DNA of 64,000 nucleotides from Leptofilum sp041748655 (GCA_041748655.1 JBGTCV010000006.1:1-64000), one strand, 5' to 3'; shown: positions 24,095 to 32,990, counted from the stretch's first letter. Numbers and translations: made by a program. The notes: a model not told the origin generated them from the sequence alone.

Positions 24095-24811
24095 TCACGA
24101 ACGGCCGTAAACCGGAATCGCCGCCCCGTGAATATCCCGCGCTGCGTCTGAGGCCAAAAAGAGAATCACGTCGGCCAGCGATTCGGGCTGCACCCAGTTG
24201 TCGGTATTGGCCTTGGGCATCGCTTCCCGGTTTTGCGGCGTGTCGATGGTGCCGGGCAGGATGGCGTTGACGTTGATCCCGTGCTCTTTCACTTCCGCTG
24301 CTGCGCTTTCGGTGAGTCGCAAAACGGCCGCTTTCCCCGCACTGTAGGCTGACATATTTTTGTTGCCTTGCAGCGCAGGCTTGGCGGCGATGTTGATAAT
24401 CTTGCCGCTGCCTTGAGGTACCATCTTTCGCAAAACCGCCTGATTGGTGATAAAAGTCGTTTTGGCATTCAGCAGCAGCATAAAATCGAGCTTTTCCAGC
24501 GGCGTCTCGTGCAGCGGCGGGCCAGAAAAGAAGCCGCCAACAGTGTGGACCAGTACGTCGATCCGGCCAAATTTATCTACGATTTTTTGCACAACGGCCG
24601 TAACCGGCTCTTCTTTCGTTAAATCTGCATCCTCCGTTAAAAACCGGTCTGTTTTTACCAGTTCCGGGAACGCCTCTGCCAGCAGCTCCGGGTGCCGGTC
24701 AATCAGCGCCAGTTTGGCCCCCGCCGCCTCAAACGCCCGCGTCACCGCGCTGCCCAAATTGCCCGCCGCGCCCGTAATCATGACCACTTTGTCTTTGAAT
24801 TGTGTCATCAC
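24095..24811 (-). CDS. SDR-family NAD(P)-dependent oxidoreductase
   Basis: This 238-residue short-chain dehydrogenase has the cofactor motif TGAAGNLGSA (about 14-23), VHTVGG in place of NNAG, and catalytic AYSAGK. The Asp at the end of beta2 (LALIDRH) favours NAD over NADP. The tail AIPVYGRS is shorter than the common GxxxxVDGG ending. The substrate is unknown. The start has a clear AGGAGGTTG upstream of ATGATG. Confidence 0.85.
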   Translation of the reverse strand: MMTQFKDKVVMITGAAGNLGSAVTRAFEAAGAKLALIDRHPELLAEAFPELVKTDRFLTEDADLTKEEPVTAVVQKIVDKFGRIDVLVHTVGGFFSGPPLHETPLEKLDFMLLLNAKTTFITNQAVLRKMVPQGSGKIINIAAKPALQGNKNMSAYSAGKAAVLRLTESAAAEVKEHGINVNAILPGTIDTPQNREAMPKANTDNWVQPESLADVILFLASDAARDIHGAAIPVYGRS

Positions 24812-24828
24812 AACCTCCTTTTATAAAC

Positions 24829-24888
24829 GGTAATTAGGTAATTAGGTAATTGAGTAATTTGCCTAATTACCCAATTACCCAATTACCA
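24829..24888. repeat. Octamer-repeat hairpin (AATTGGGT family), copy 3
   Basis: The left arm 24829-24859 has three to four GGTAATTA/GAGTAATT units. The right arm 24862-24887 has CCTAATTA and CCCAATTA units in the complementary sense, with almost no loop. It fills the space between the SDR start and the DUF58 stop. Confidence 0.85.
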
Positions 24889-24892
24889 ATCC

Positions 24893-26212
24893 CTATGCTT
24901 CCGGCGTCTTTACCGCCACCACCTTGCCCGTGCCGGTGACGCGGAACTCCCAAAAGCCGCGCCGCTGTTGGGTTTCCAGCGGCGTGCCTACCTCGCCCTG
25001 GCGAATCACCTGGCAGGGAAAGCCAAGCTGCCGTACGGCCGTTCCCAGCCCTTCACTGCTCCCCTCACCACCAAAACTGGGCCGATCTAGCAGTACCACG
25101 TCACTTTCCACGCCATGCTGGGCCAGCCGCACCAGCTCCGGTAGCCAATCGGCCGCGCCGCTGGGAGTAATGACGATAACGGCCGTTCCTCGCCGCACAA
25201 TCCGTCCCAAATCATACAGCGCCGCGCTGAGCGGGGTCGTGCCGTCGGCATCAAGCAGCGCCAGTGCCCGCAAGATGCGCCACTGCTGCCCCTGGCCATT
25301 GCCGGTGTGGATTATTTGGGGAGAACGGCCGTATCCCGCCAAACCCACCGCCCGATTGTGCCGCACTGCCCGCGCCGCCAGCGAGGCGGCCAGCAAAACC
25401 GCCTGCTCAATCGTGTGGCTCGCAACATCGCTCTTTGCCCCGCCGCTCAGCTGCACCGCCGCCTCGCAATCCAGCAAAATCCAGATGTCGCCTGCGGCAT
25501 CCTGGTCAAATTCGCGCACGTACAGGCTATCTTTGTGGGCCGAAATGGGCCAATGAATCCAGCGCAGCGGATCGCCGGGATGGTAGCCGCGCACCGTGGC
25601 GGCGTTGGTGGTGGCTTGCCAGCTGCGCCGCCGCAGCCGCGCCTGCCCGCTGCTGGTGCCGGTGGGCAGGGGAATAGGCAAACGGCCGTGTACCGGCGGA
25701 TGAATAATGATCTCTTCGGTCTGGCTGTAAAAGTGGCTCATCTCGAACAAGCCAAACGGATCGCTGCTGCGGATGGCCCAGGGGCCGAGCGAAAATTGAC
25801 CGCGCTGCTGGCAAACGGCCGTTTCCCGCCAATGGTCGCTCTGGTTAGCCGGTACGCTGCGGACAACGGCCGTTTTGTACCCAGGAATCGTGGTGTAGTC
25901 GATAATTTCTACCCACAGCGCCGGGATAGGGCCGTTGTTGATCAGTTCAAACCGCTCTTCCAGCTGGTCTCCCACCGCCACCCAGCCATAGCGCAGTCGG
26001 CGGCTGCCGTGCAGATGCGCCCCTAGCTGCCATACCCAAACGTAGCCCACCACAAACAGCCCGCCCAGGCCAATCAACAGCGTGTTCCACACCGGGTTGG
26101 GCAGCAAAAAAGCGGCCGCCAGCAAAACGGCAAAGGAAATGAACGGCAGGCGTAGCCGCAGTTTGAGGCTTATTTTCTCTTCGGTGGGGAGGGGGAACGG
26201 CCGTTCGTCCAT
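24893..26212 (-). CDS. DUF58 domain-containing membrane protein
   Basis: This 439-residue protein has two close N-terminal helices (about 25-65) and a DUF58 signature in the middle, RGYHPGDPLRWIHWPISA. After that comes a von Willebrand-A-like stretch, DIWILLDCE. DUF58 proteins are commonly encoded with MoxR ATPases and transglutaminases and are thought to help assemble or process envelope complexes. The matching transglutaminase gene is at 19631. ATG at 26212 is chosen over a TTG at 26230; no clear ribosome-binding site is present. Confidence 0.83.
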   Translation of the reverse strand: MDERPFPLPTEEKISLKLRLRLPFISFAVLLAAAFLLPNPVWNTLLIGLGGLFVVGYVWVWQLGAHLHGSRRLRYGWVAVGDQLEERFELINNGPIPALWVEIIDYTTIPGYKTAVVRSVPANQSDHWRETAVCQQRGQFSLGPWAIRSSDPFGLFEMSHFYSQTEEIIIHPPVHGRLPIPLPTGTSSGQARLRRRSWQATTNAATVRGYHPGDPLRWIHWPISAHKDSLYVREFDQDAAGDIWILLDCEAAVQLSGGAKSDVASHTIEQAVLLAASLAARAVRHNRAVGLAGYGRSPQIIHTGNGQGQQWRILRALALLDADGTTPLSAALYDLGRIVRRGTAVIVITPSGAADWLPELVRLAQHGVESDVVLLDRPSFGGEGSSEGLGTAVRQLGFPCQVIRQGEVGTPLETQQRRGFWEFRVTGTGKVVAVKTPEA

Positions 26213-26225
26213 GCCGCGATTGTGA

Positions 26226-26345
26226 CACAATTACCCAATTTCGCAATCAAATTTTCGGAATGCAGAGGGCCAGGCGTTTCATAGAGAACATCGAGATTTT
26301 CCCTCTGTGTAACTCTGTGCTTCTCCGTGAAACTCTGTGTTCCTG
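26226..26345. repeat. Half octamer repeat and CTCTGTG-type low-complexity repeat
   Basis: A lone right-arm remnant of the AATTACCC family lies at 26228-26238. It is followed by four spaced CTCTGTG units (about 26300-26342, with TAACTCTGTG and AAACTCTGTG). Similar CTCTG-rich stretches occur upstream of carA (27575-27612) and of the ABC exporter (54120-54190). Confidence 0.5.
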
Positions 26346-26349
26346 CTTT

Positions 26350-27243
26350 TTATGAGCTTAAATTTTGTGCCAGAAAGCGGCGCAGGCGGCGACTCATCAG
26401 GTCTGGATCGGTTTGGAAGAGGTCATTGTGGCCCGCATCGGGGATGAGCAGGCGTTCTTTGGGGGAAACGGCCGTATCATACAAAGTCGATCCGTTGCTC
26501 ACATGCACCGTTTTGTCCCGCCCGCCCTGGATGAACAAAATGGGGCGGGGCGACAACGACGCCACTTCGTGCAGCGGAGCCAGTTGGCTGCTGTCCACCC
26601 CCGCAATCCACTCCGCCCAGTCCATAATCAGCGGGGCTGTCCAATCCGGCAGCCGGGCAAACGAGACCGTCAGCCGCGCTTCGTTGTCGGCAAAGTTCGT
26701 GTAGACACTCTCGGCCACCACCAGCCGAATCTCCGGCAGCTGTGCCGCCGCCCGAATGGCGATTGCCCCGCCCATCGAATGCCCCACAACGCCAATTTTG
26801 GCCGGGTCAACCGCTGGCTGTGCCTGCAAAAATGCCAGCGCCGCCTGAACGTCGGCCACTTCGGTGAGCCCCCAGCTGCTTTTTCCGCCTTTGCTGCGGC
26901 CATGCGCCCGCAAATCGAACAGCAGCGACCCATACCCTTCTTCCGCCAGCATCGCCGCCTGATCCAGCAGCGACCCCCGATTGCTGCCCAGGCCATGCAC
27001 AAAAATCAGCGCTGCGTCCACGCCGGGCTGTGGCGGCACGTACCAGCCAGAGAGCTGCAAGCCGTCTTCGGTAGCAAACGTCACTTCTTGCCAATGTTCA
27101 ATGCCAAAATCGCTCGGTGTTTTCTGGGTAACGGTGCGGGGTGGGGCCACCAACCGCCGGGCGCGGCTGTGGACAAAGCCTGCCAGAACAATCAGCAGCA
27201 GCAAAATAGTGGCGACAGGGAGTTTGTAATCTGGCCTGATCAT
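26350..27243 (-). CDS. Alpha/beta hydrolase with N-terminal membrane anchor
   Basis: This protein of 297 residues has one N-terminal transmembrane segment (about 9-27) and then an alpha/beta-hydrolase domain. The nucleophile elbow is GHSMGG, the oxyanion loop is in FVHGLGSNRG, the acid is likely in QGGRDKTVH and the catalytic His is in PDAGHNDLF. This pattern fits lipase or esterase-like hydrolases of the YqkD/FrsA kind; the substrate is unknown. The start MIRPDYKLP is chosen because an upstream extension to 27363 shows no domain. Confidence 0.82.
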   Translation of the reverse strand: MIRPDYKLPVATILLLLIVLAGFVHSRARRLVAPPRTVTQKTPSDFGIEHWQEVTFATEDGLQLSGWYVPPQPGVDAALIFVHGLGSNRGSLLDQAAMLAEEGYGSLLFDLRAHGRSKGGKSSWGLTEVADVQAALAFLQAQPAVDPAKIGVVGHSMGGAIAIRAAAQLPEIRLVVAESVYTNFADNEARLTVSFARLPDWTAPLIMDWAEWIAGVDSSQLAPLHEVASLSPRPILFIQGGRDKTVHVSNGSTLYDTAVSPKERLLIPDAGHNDLFQTDPDLMSRRLRRFLAQNLSS

Positions 27244-27542
27244 AATGGCGCTAAGGTATGAGAGTACGGCCCTATTTTCCACTTCCCACATCACCAAAAT
27301 GAACCACCCGCGTGCTTGACGCCGGTACAGATTGGACCAATTTTCATTAAACATGCACTCCATTTACCCGGAGAAATTGGTCCAATCTTCTGAACGGGTC
27401 AAGATGACTGAAAACGGCCGTCTGGTTTCAGGCAATTTTTCCGCGCCAGTTGGCCGGAATTCTGATAGACTAGAGTCGTTTTGCCTGTACTCAGGCCGAA
27501 AATGGAACGTAACACCCGAAAATTTGTCAGACCTTTAACGAT
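27244..27542. other. Intergenic region between divergent hydrolase and carA
   Basis: About 300 bp without a supportable gene. It contains one ACGGCCGT site (27415-27422). I see no other structured element; a short spurious frame at 27332-27538 is not supported. Confidence 0.4.
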
Positions 27543-27571
27543 TTGACACTGACAGCATTGAAATCATAAAA
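27543..27571 (+). promoter_or_regulatory. Candidate sigma-70-type promoter for carAB
   Basis: TTGACA (27543-27548) is followed after 16-17 bp by CATAAA/ATAAAA. It lies about 65 bp upstream of the carA start. The -10 match is only partial, and no PyrR-type attenuator is apparent between it and carA. Confidence 0.4.
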
Positions 27572-27634
27572 ACAACAGATTTTCTCTGCGTTCTCCGCGC
27601 TCTCTGCGGTGAGATATTTTTATAAGGAGATGCG

Positions 27635-28816
27635 ATGCAACAGAAGCTTGTCCCTGCTTTACTCGCGTTGGAAGACGGCACCTTGTGGCCCGGTTTGGGC
27701 TTTGGGGCGATTGGCCAGACCAGTGGTGAGATTGTCTTCAATACCAGCCTCACCGGCTACCAGGAAATCCTGACCGACCCCTCCTACCACGGGCAGCTCA
27801 TCACCATGACCTTGCCCCACATCGGCAACGTCGGCACCACGCCCGAGGATGATGAAAGTAGCCAGGTCTGGGCCGCCGGGCTGATCATTCGTCAGCTCAG
27901 CCCCGTGGTGAGCAATTGGCGCGCCCGCCAGCCGCTGCCCGACTATCTGGCGGAGCGCGGCATCGTGGCCATTACCGACGTGAACACCCGCGCCCTGGTG
28001 CGCCATATCCGCACCCACGGCGCGATGCGCGCTGCCATCTCCAGCACCACCACAGAGCCGGAAGCGGTTTTGGCCCTGGCCCGCGCCGCCCGCGACATGA
28101 ACGGCCTGGACCTGGCCCGCGAAGTGAGCTGCGCCGAGCCGTACCACTGGACGGAGGGGAAGGATTGGTGGCAGCCGGGCGGTGATCAGCTGTCAGTTAA
28201 CAGTAATCAGTTAACAGTAATTAGTAATCGGTTATCGGTGAACGGTGGGCGGTTTCATGTGGTGGCGTATGATTTTGGCATTAAGCGCAATATTTTGCGG
28301 CTGCTGGCGGCGCAGGGCTGCCGGGTGACGGTGGTTCCGGCGACCACTTCGGCGGCAGAGGTGCTGGCGCTGAAGCCTGATGGCGTGTTTTTGTCCAATG
28401 GGCCGGGTGATCCGGCGGCGTGTGGCTATGCCATTGAATCGGTTCGCCAGCTCCTCGGCCAAAAACCGATCTTTGGCATCTGCCTGGGCCACCAAATTTT
28501 GGGTCTTGCCCTGGGAGCCGACACCTACAAGCTCAAATTTGGCCATCGCGGCAGCAACCAGCCAGTGCAAATTACCGCCACCAACGAAGTGCAAATCTCC
28601 AGCCACAACCACGGCTTTGCCGTCGATGCCAGCAGCTTGCCCGCAGGCGTCACCGTCTCTCACCTCAACCTCAACGACAACTGCTGCGAAGGGCTGTCCG
28701 CTCCAGAGCACAAAGCATTCTCCGTGCAGTACCACCCGGAAAGCTCCCCCGGCCCCCACGATTCCGACGAACTGTTTGTCAGGTTCATACAACTTATGCA
28801 GGCAGAATCAAATTGA
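27635..28816 (+). CDS. carA: Carbamoyl-phosphate synthase small subunit
   Basis: This 393-residue subunit supplies ammonia from glutamine for carbamoyl phosphate (arginine and pyrimidine synthesis). The N-terminal small-subunit domain spans about 1-175 and the class I glutamine amidotransferase domain about 206-390. The latter has SNGPGDP (254-260), nucleophile Cys283 (GICLGHQ), His367 and Glu369 (YHPES). Between the domains lies an extra Ser/Asn/Val-rich stretch of about 22 residues (183-205) encoded by a DNA repeat; typical CarA has a short linker there. The ribosome-binding site is AAGGAGA. It is 79 bp upstream of carB. Confidence 0.97.
   Translation: MQQKLVPALLALEDGTLWPGLGFGAIGQTSGEIVFNTSLTGYQEILTDPSYHGQLITMTLPHIGNVGTTPEDDESSQVWAAGLIIRQLSPVVSNWRARQPLPDYLAERGIVAITDVNTRALVRHIRTHGAMRAAISSTTTEPEAVLALARAARDMNGLDLAREVSCAEPYHWTEGKDWWQPGGDQLSVNSNQLTVISNRLSVNGGRFHVVAYDFGIKRNILRLLAAQGCRVTVVPATTSAAEVLALKPDGVFLSNGPGDPAACGYAIESVRQLLGQKPIFGICLGHQILGLALGADTYKLKFGHRGSNQPVQITATNEVQISSHNHGFAVDASSLPAGVTVSHLNLNDNCCEGLSAPEHKAFSVQYHPESSPGPHDSDELFVRFIQLMQAESN
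28184..28243 (+). repeat. In-frame tandem repeat inside carA
   Basis: Tandem 14-bp units of CAGTTAACAGTAAT type (two nearly perfect copies), then TAGTAATCGG and TTATCGGTGAACGG variants, fall exactly at the linker between the two CarA domains. The frame is kept. The same unit class lies between genes at 24057-24092. Confidence 0.85.
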
Positions 28817-28819
28817 ACA

Positions 28820-28861
28820 CTGATTTTCCTGATTGCCATGATCAAAAATCAGGTAAATCAG
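28820..28861 (+). repeat. Hairpin between carA and carB
   Basis: Fifteen-base arms CTGATTTTCCTGATT (28820-28834) and AATCAGGTAAATCAG (28847-28861) pair with one mismatch around a 12-nt loop. It starts 3 bp after the carA stop codon. It may be a processing or attenuation hairpin, but no U-run follows. Confidence 0.65.
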
Positions 28862-28895
28862 GCAAATCTGCGTTCTATTATCTTTAGGAGAAACT

Positions 28896-31800
28896 GTGCC
28901 CAAAAACACGAATATCCACTCTGTTTTATTGCTTGGCTCTGGCCCGATTGTGATTGGGCAAGGGTGTGAATTTGATTACTCTGGCGTGCAGGCGTGCAAG
29001 GTGCTGCGCCGCGAAGGGTATCGTGTCATCCTGGTCAATTCCAATCCCGCCACCATCATGACCGATCCCGAATTTGCCGATGCTACCTACATCGAGCCGC
29101 TCACGGCCGAAATCATCGAGAAAATCATCATCGCCGAACAGCCCGACGCCCTTTTGCCGACGGTGGGTGGCCAAACCGGCCTGAATCTGGCCGTAGAGCT
29201 GGCTGAATCCGGCATTTTGGCCAAACATGGTGTCCAGCTCATCGGGGCCGATTTGCGGGCCATCCGCCTGGCTGAAGATCGCTCCAAATTCAAGCAGGCG
29301 ATGATTGAGGCCAACGTGCCCGTGCCGGTGAGCCATTTTGTCTACTCGGTGGAGGAAGCGTGGCAGGCGGTGGCCGAGATTGGCTACCCGACGCTGATTC
29401 GCGCCTCGTTTACGCTGGGCGGCAGCGGCGGCGGCGTGGCCTACGGCCCCGACCAGTTTGCCGCCGTGGTGGAAAACGGCCTGCGGGCAAGTCCAGTGGG
29501 CGAGGTGCTGATCGAGCGCTCCCTGCTGGGCTGGAAAGAGTACGAGCTGGAAGTAATGCGCGACAAGGCCGACAACTTTGTCGTGGTCTGCTCGATTGAA
29601 AACGTGGACCCGATGGGCGTGCACACCGGCGACAGCATCACCGTGGCGCCTGCGCAAACGCTGACGGACAAGGAGTACCAATATTTGCGCGACCTGGCCA
29701 AAACGGTGATGCGGGCCGTGGGGGTGGAAACGGGCGGCAGCAACGTGCAATTTGCCGTCAATCCGGCCAATGGCGAGGTGATTGTCATCGAGATGAATCC
29801 GCGCGTCTCCCGCTCGTCGGCGCTGGCCAGCAAGGCAACTGGCTTTCCCATCGCCAAGATTGCCGCGCTGCTGGCGGTGGGCTACACGCTGGACGAGATT
29901 CCCAACGACATCACCCGCGTGACGCCAGCCAGCTTTGAGCCGAGTATTGATTACTGCGTGGTGAAGATTCCGCGCTGGAACTTTGAGAAATTCCCCGGCG
30001 TGGACCCCACGCTTGGCCCGCAGATGAAGAGCGTGGGGGAGGTGATGGCAATCGGCCGTACCTTCACCGAGGCGCTGAACAAGGCGATTCGGGGGCTGGA
30101 CATTGGCGTGCCGGGCTTCAGCCGGGCGCTGGCGCAGCGTGTGCCGGATGGGGCACTCAGCGTGCCTACTGCACAGCGGTTGTTTCAGATGGCGGTGGCG
30201 ATGGGCAACGGCCGTTCCTCCCAGGAAATCATCGCCGAAACCGCCATCGATCCGTGGTTTGTGGCGCAGCTGCAAGAGATTTTGGACCTCGAAGTAGAGT
30301 TAGAGAGATTGGAGATTGGAGATTGGAGAGTAAACGATGCTGCTACTCGCCACTCGCCACTCGCCACTCTCCTTCTTCGTGCCAAACGGCATGGCTTTTC
30401 TGATGAGGTGATTGGGAATGCGTTGGGGTGGACGGAAACGGCCGTACGCGCCACGCGCCTGGAACTGGGCATCAAACCCGTTTATTACCGCGTCGATACC
30501 TGCGCCGCCGAATTTGAGGCCAATACACCCTATCTCTATTCCACCTATGAGATCGATTGCGAAGCCAATCCCAGTGACCGCAAGAAGGTCATTATTTTGG
30601 GTGGCGGCCCCAACCGGATTGGCCAGGGGATCGAGTTTGATTACTGCTGCGTGCAGGCGTGCTGGGCGCTGCGGGAGCTGGGTTACGAAACGATCATGGT
30701 CAACTGCAACCCGGAAACGGTCAGCACCGATTACGACACGGCCGATCGCCTCTACTTTGAATCGCTCACCCTGGAAGATGTGCTCAACATCGTCGATTTG
30801 GAACAGCCGGAGGGGGTGATTGTGCAGTTTGGCGGCCAGACGCCCATCAACCTGACGGCTGGGCTGGCTGCGGCCGGGGTTCCCATTTGGGGCACCTCGC
30901 CCGACAGCATCGATCTGGCCGAGGATCGCGGCCGATTTGGCGAGCTGCTGCACAGGTTAGAGATCGATCATCCCGCCTGGGGCCTGGCCAACTCGATGGA
31001 AGAGGCGCTGGCGGTGGTGCACGAGATAGGGTATCCGGTTTTGGTACGGCCGTCTTTCGTGCTCGGTGGTCGGGCCATGGCCATCGCCTACGACGATGAC
31101 TCCCTACGCACCTTCCTGGCCGAAGCTGCCCTTGTTTCCCCTGGCAATCCGGTACTCATCGACCAGTTCATCGAGGATGCGTTTGAGGTGGATGTAGACG
31201 CGGTGGCCGACGGTGAGCGGGTGGTGATGGCCGGGGTGATGCAGCATATCGAAGAAGCGGGCATCCATTCTGGGGACAGCGCCTGCGTGCTGCCGCCGTA
31301 CAAAATCAGCCTCTACCACCTGAGCATCATTCAGGATTACACCGAGAAGCTGGGACTGGCGCTCAACGTGCGTGGTTTGATGAACGTCCAGTTTGCCATC
31401 AAGGATGATGTGGTCTATGTGATTGAGGTCAATCCACGCGCCAGCCGGACGGTGCCGTTTGTGAGCAAAGCAACCGGTCTGCCCATCGCCCGCATCGCCG
31501 CCCAGGTGCAGGCGGGCAAGCTGCTGACGGAGCTAAACTTTACCCAAATGCCGGCCATCGACGGCTTTTTTATCAAAGAAGCAGTGCTGCCGTTTAACAA
31601 GCTGCCGGGGGCTGATACCCGGCTGGGGCCAGAAATGCGCAGCACGGGGGAGGTAATGGGGCACGCCGCCCAGTTTGGTCACGCTTTTGCCAAGTCGCAG
31701 CTGGCGGTGGGCACGCCGCTGCCGCTCAACGGCGCGGCACTCATCACGGTCAATGATTACGACAAATCGACGGCGTTAAAAATTGCGCGGGATTTACACA

Positions 31801-32150
31801 GGCTGGGGTTTGAACTGTATGCGACGGAGGGAACGGCAGTAACTCTACAACGGGCTAATTTGCCAGTCACGCTGGTGACAAAAGCGAGTGAGCCGGGCTT
31901 AAACACCGTCCGGCTCATCTCATCGGGTACGGTTCAGCTGATTATCAACACGCCTCTGGGACAGCGGGCGCACGAAGATCAGACAGCAATGCGGGCCGCC
32001 GCCATCCGCCACAACATCTTGCTCATTTCAACGATGTCGGCGGCGCAGGCGGCGGTGAGTGGGATCAAGGCATTGCGTAAGAAGGAGCTTCGGGTGCGCA
32101 GCTTACAGCAGCATCACGCGGTTTCGGTTTCGCCGTCGCTCCATTCGTGA
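28896..32150 (+). CDS. carB: Carbamoyl-phosphate synthase large subunit
   Basis: This 1084-residue enzyme has two homologous ATP-grasp halves, each with its N-terminal GSGPIVIGQG or GGGPNRIGQG glycine-rich motif (about 13-22 and 568-577) and ESLLGWKEYE or DQFIEDAFEVD region, then an MGS-like allosteric domain at the C-terminus (about 930-1084). It makes carbamoyl phosphate with CarA. The start is GTG with AGGAG upstream. The linker between halves, about residues 467-492, is longer than in E. coli and encoded by heptamer repeats. Its 3' end overlaps the convergent CBS gene by 37 bp. Confidence 0.97.
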   Translation: MPKNTNIHSVLLLGSGPIVIGQGCEFDYSGVQACKVLRREGYRVILVNSNPATIMTDPEFADATYIEPLTAEIIEKIIIAEQPDALLPTVGGQTGLNLAVELAESGILAKHGVQLIGADLRAIRLAEDRSKFKQAMIEANVPVPVSHFVYSVEEAWQAVAEIGYPTLIRASFTLGGSGGGVAYGPDQFAAVVENGLRASPVGEVLIERSLLGWKEYELEVMRDKADNFVVVCSIENVDPMGVHTGDSITVAPAQTLTDKEYQYLRDLAKTVMRAVGVETGGSNVQFAVNPANGEVIVIEMNPRVSRSSALASKATGFPIAKIAALLAVGYTLDEIPNDITRVTPASFEPSIDYCVVKIPRWNFEKFPGVDPTLGPQMKSVGEVMAIGRTFTEALNKAIRGLDIGVPGFSRALAQRVPDGALSVPTAQRLFQMAVAMGNGRSSQEIIAETAIDPWFVAQLQEILDLEVELERLEIGDWRVNDAATRHSPLATLLLRAKRHGFSDEVIGNALGWTETAVRATRLELGIKPVYYRVDTCAAEFEANTPYLYSTYEIDCEANPSDRKKVIILGGGPNRIGQGIEFDYCCVQACWALRELGYETIMVNCNPETVSTDYDTADRLYFESLTLEDVLNIVDLEQPEGVIVQFGGQTPINLTAGLAAAGVPIWGTSPDSIDLAEDRGRFGELLHRLEIDHPAWGLANSMEEALAVVHEIGYPVLVRPSFVLGGRAMAIAYDDDSLRTFLAEAALVSPGNPVLIDQFIEDAFEVDVDAVADGERVVMAGVMQHIEEAGIHSGDSACVLPPYKISLYHLSIIQDYTEKLGLALNVRGLMNVQFAIKDDVVYVIEVNPRASRTVPFVSKATGLPIARIAAQVQAGKLLTELNFTQMPAIDGFFIKEAVLPFNKLPGADTRLGPEMRSTGEVMGHAAQFGHAFAKSQLAVGTPLPLNGAALITVNDYDKSTALKIARDLHRLGFELYATEGTAVTLQRANLPVTLVTKASEPGLNTVRLISSGTVQLIINTPLGQRAHEDQTAMRAAAIRHNILLISTMSAAQAAVSGIKALRKKELRVRSLQQHHAVSVSPSLHS
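30296..30372 (+). repeat. In-frame heptamer repeats inside carB
   Basis: Tandem GAGATTG-type heptamers (about 30302-30328) and then ACTCGCC heptamers (about 30344-30370) lie in the oligomerisation-domain linker of CarB. They encode a Leu/Glu-rich then His/Ser/Pro-rich segment. The ACTCGCC unit is the same as in intergenic hairpins at 21953-21980 and 56180-56206. Confidence 0.85.
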
Positions 32151-32560
32151 ACCACCACCATGCTGAAAATGTCCGACTCGGTGATGATGCCTGCCAGTTT
32201 GCCATCTTTCCCCACGACGGGCAGGCCGCTCACGCGATGCTCCAGCATGGTGCGGGCGGCATCCCCAATGGTAGCCTCAGGGGCGATGGTCATGGGAGTG
32301 GGGGTCATAATCTTGCCAATAGTCAGGCTGGAGAGCAGGTAGTTTAGCTCCCAAATGCTCAACGAGGTTGCTGGAGACGGCTGCGCTCCGCGAACATCGC
32401 CCAGCGTCACAATGCCAACCAGAACGCCTTTGTCATCAACTACCGGCAGGCGACGAATTTCTTCATCCATCATAATTTGATGCGCCTGGGGCAGGGAGGT
32501 ATCTGGCTTAACGGTGATTACATTCTGGGTCATCCAGTCGCTAACAAACTCTTTTTTCAT
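32114..32560 (-). CDS. CBS-domain pair protein
   Basis: This 148-residue protein is made of two CBS domains (about 5-60 and 82-138), each with the VxGIVTxxD-type motif (VGIVTLGDVRG and AGIITESDIFS). Such stand-alone pairs bind adenosine ligands such as AMP, ATP or SAM and regulate partners. AGGAG lies about 8 nt upstream of the ATG at 32560, which decides this start over 32581. The gene is convergent with carB, sharing 37 bp. The partner protein is unknown. Confidence 0.85.
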   Translation of the reverse strand: MKKEFVSDWMTQNVITVKPDTSLPQAHQIMMDEEIRRLPVVDDKGVLVGIVTLGDVRGAQPSPATSLSIWELNYLLSSLTIGKIMTPTPMTIAPEATIGDAARTMLEHRVSGLPVVGKDGKLAGIITESDIFSMVVVHEWSDGETETA

Positions 32561-32720
32561 AGGTACAGCTCCTATACGCACATTACCAGCGTGACATTAG
32601 ATTAACAAGAGCTTGCCGTCAGGTTTTTTAGCAGAATCTCTTGTTCGCATGGTACCGTAACCAGTAGGAAACAACGCAGTAACAAAAGTCACCAGTTATG
32701 AATGACAACTGCAACGGCCG

Positions 32721-32990
32721 TATAATGATTCAATTTTGCAAGAAAAAAGGTTTTTTTGCGACAATTTGCCTAAAAGGAGAGACGCCATGCGGGGAGCACG
32801 GCGTCTGGAGCAGAATAAGCTTAAATTAAGCGTGAAGAAGTTAACTTAGACGATAGGGTGAATTTCTTACGAACCATCTGACAATTAAAAAGAGTGACAG
32901 ATAGGGTAGCGCCGCATAAAAATGAAGCTTTATCCTGAGCATCACGCAACCTTGGGAGAGGAGGTTGTGCGGCGCTACCTTACTTTTTAA
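32721..32990 (+). ncRNA. Candidate structured non-coding RNA or leader, family not recognised
   Basis: A TATAAT box (32721-32726) precedes about 250 nt with no good reading frame. Helices seen are AGACGCC/GGCGTCT near 32780-32806, GCTT/AAGC near 32818-32831, and CAACCT/AGGTTG (32947-32952 with 32962-32967). A closing 15-bp helix pairs 32902-32916 with 32968-32982 (core GGTAGCGCCGCA), then CTTTTT, as in an intrinsic terminator. I compared it from memory with 6S, tmRNA, RNase P, SRP, T-box, TPP and c-di-AMP motifs and found no convincing match. It could also be an attenuated leader. No convincing -35 was found. Confidence 0.5.

Noticed and set aside
30296..30372. Frameshift or assembly artefact in carB at the heptamer repeats
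   Set aside because: The frame is intact on both sides, and conserved CarB sequence resumes directly after, so artefact is less likely, although long-read confirmation would settle it.
32721..32990. Possible TPP, T-box or c-di-AMP riboswitch
   Set aside because: Short stretches such as GCGGGGAGC look TPP-like, but the rest of each consensus is missing; no T-box AGGGTGG or c-di-AMP core was found. It is kept only as an unassigned RNA.
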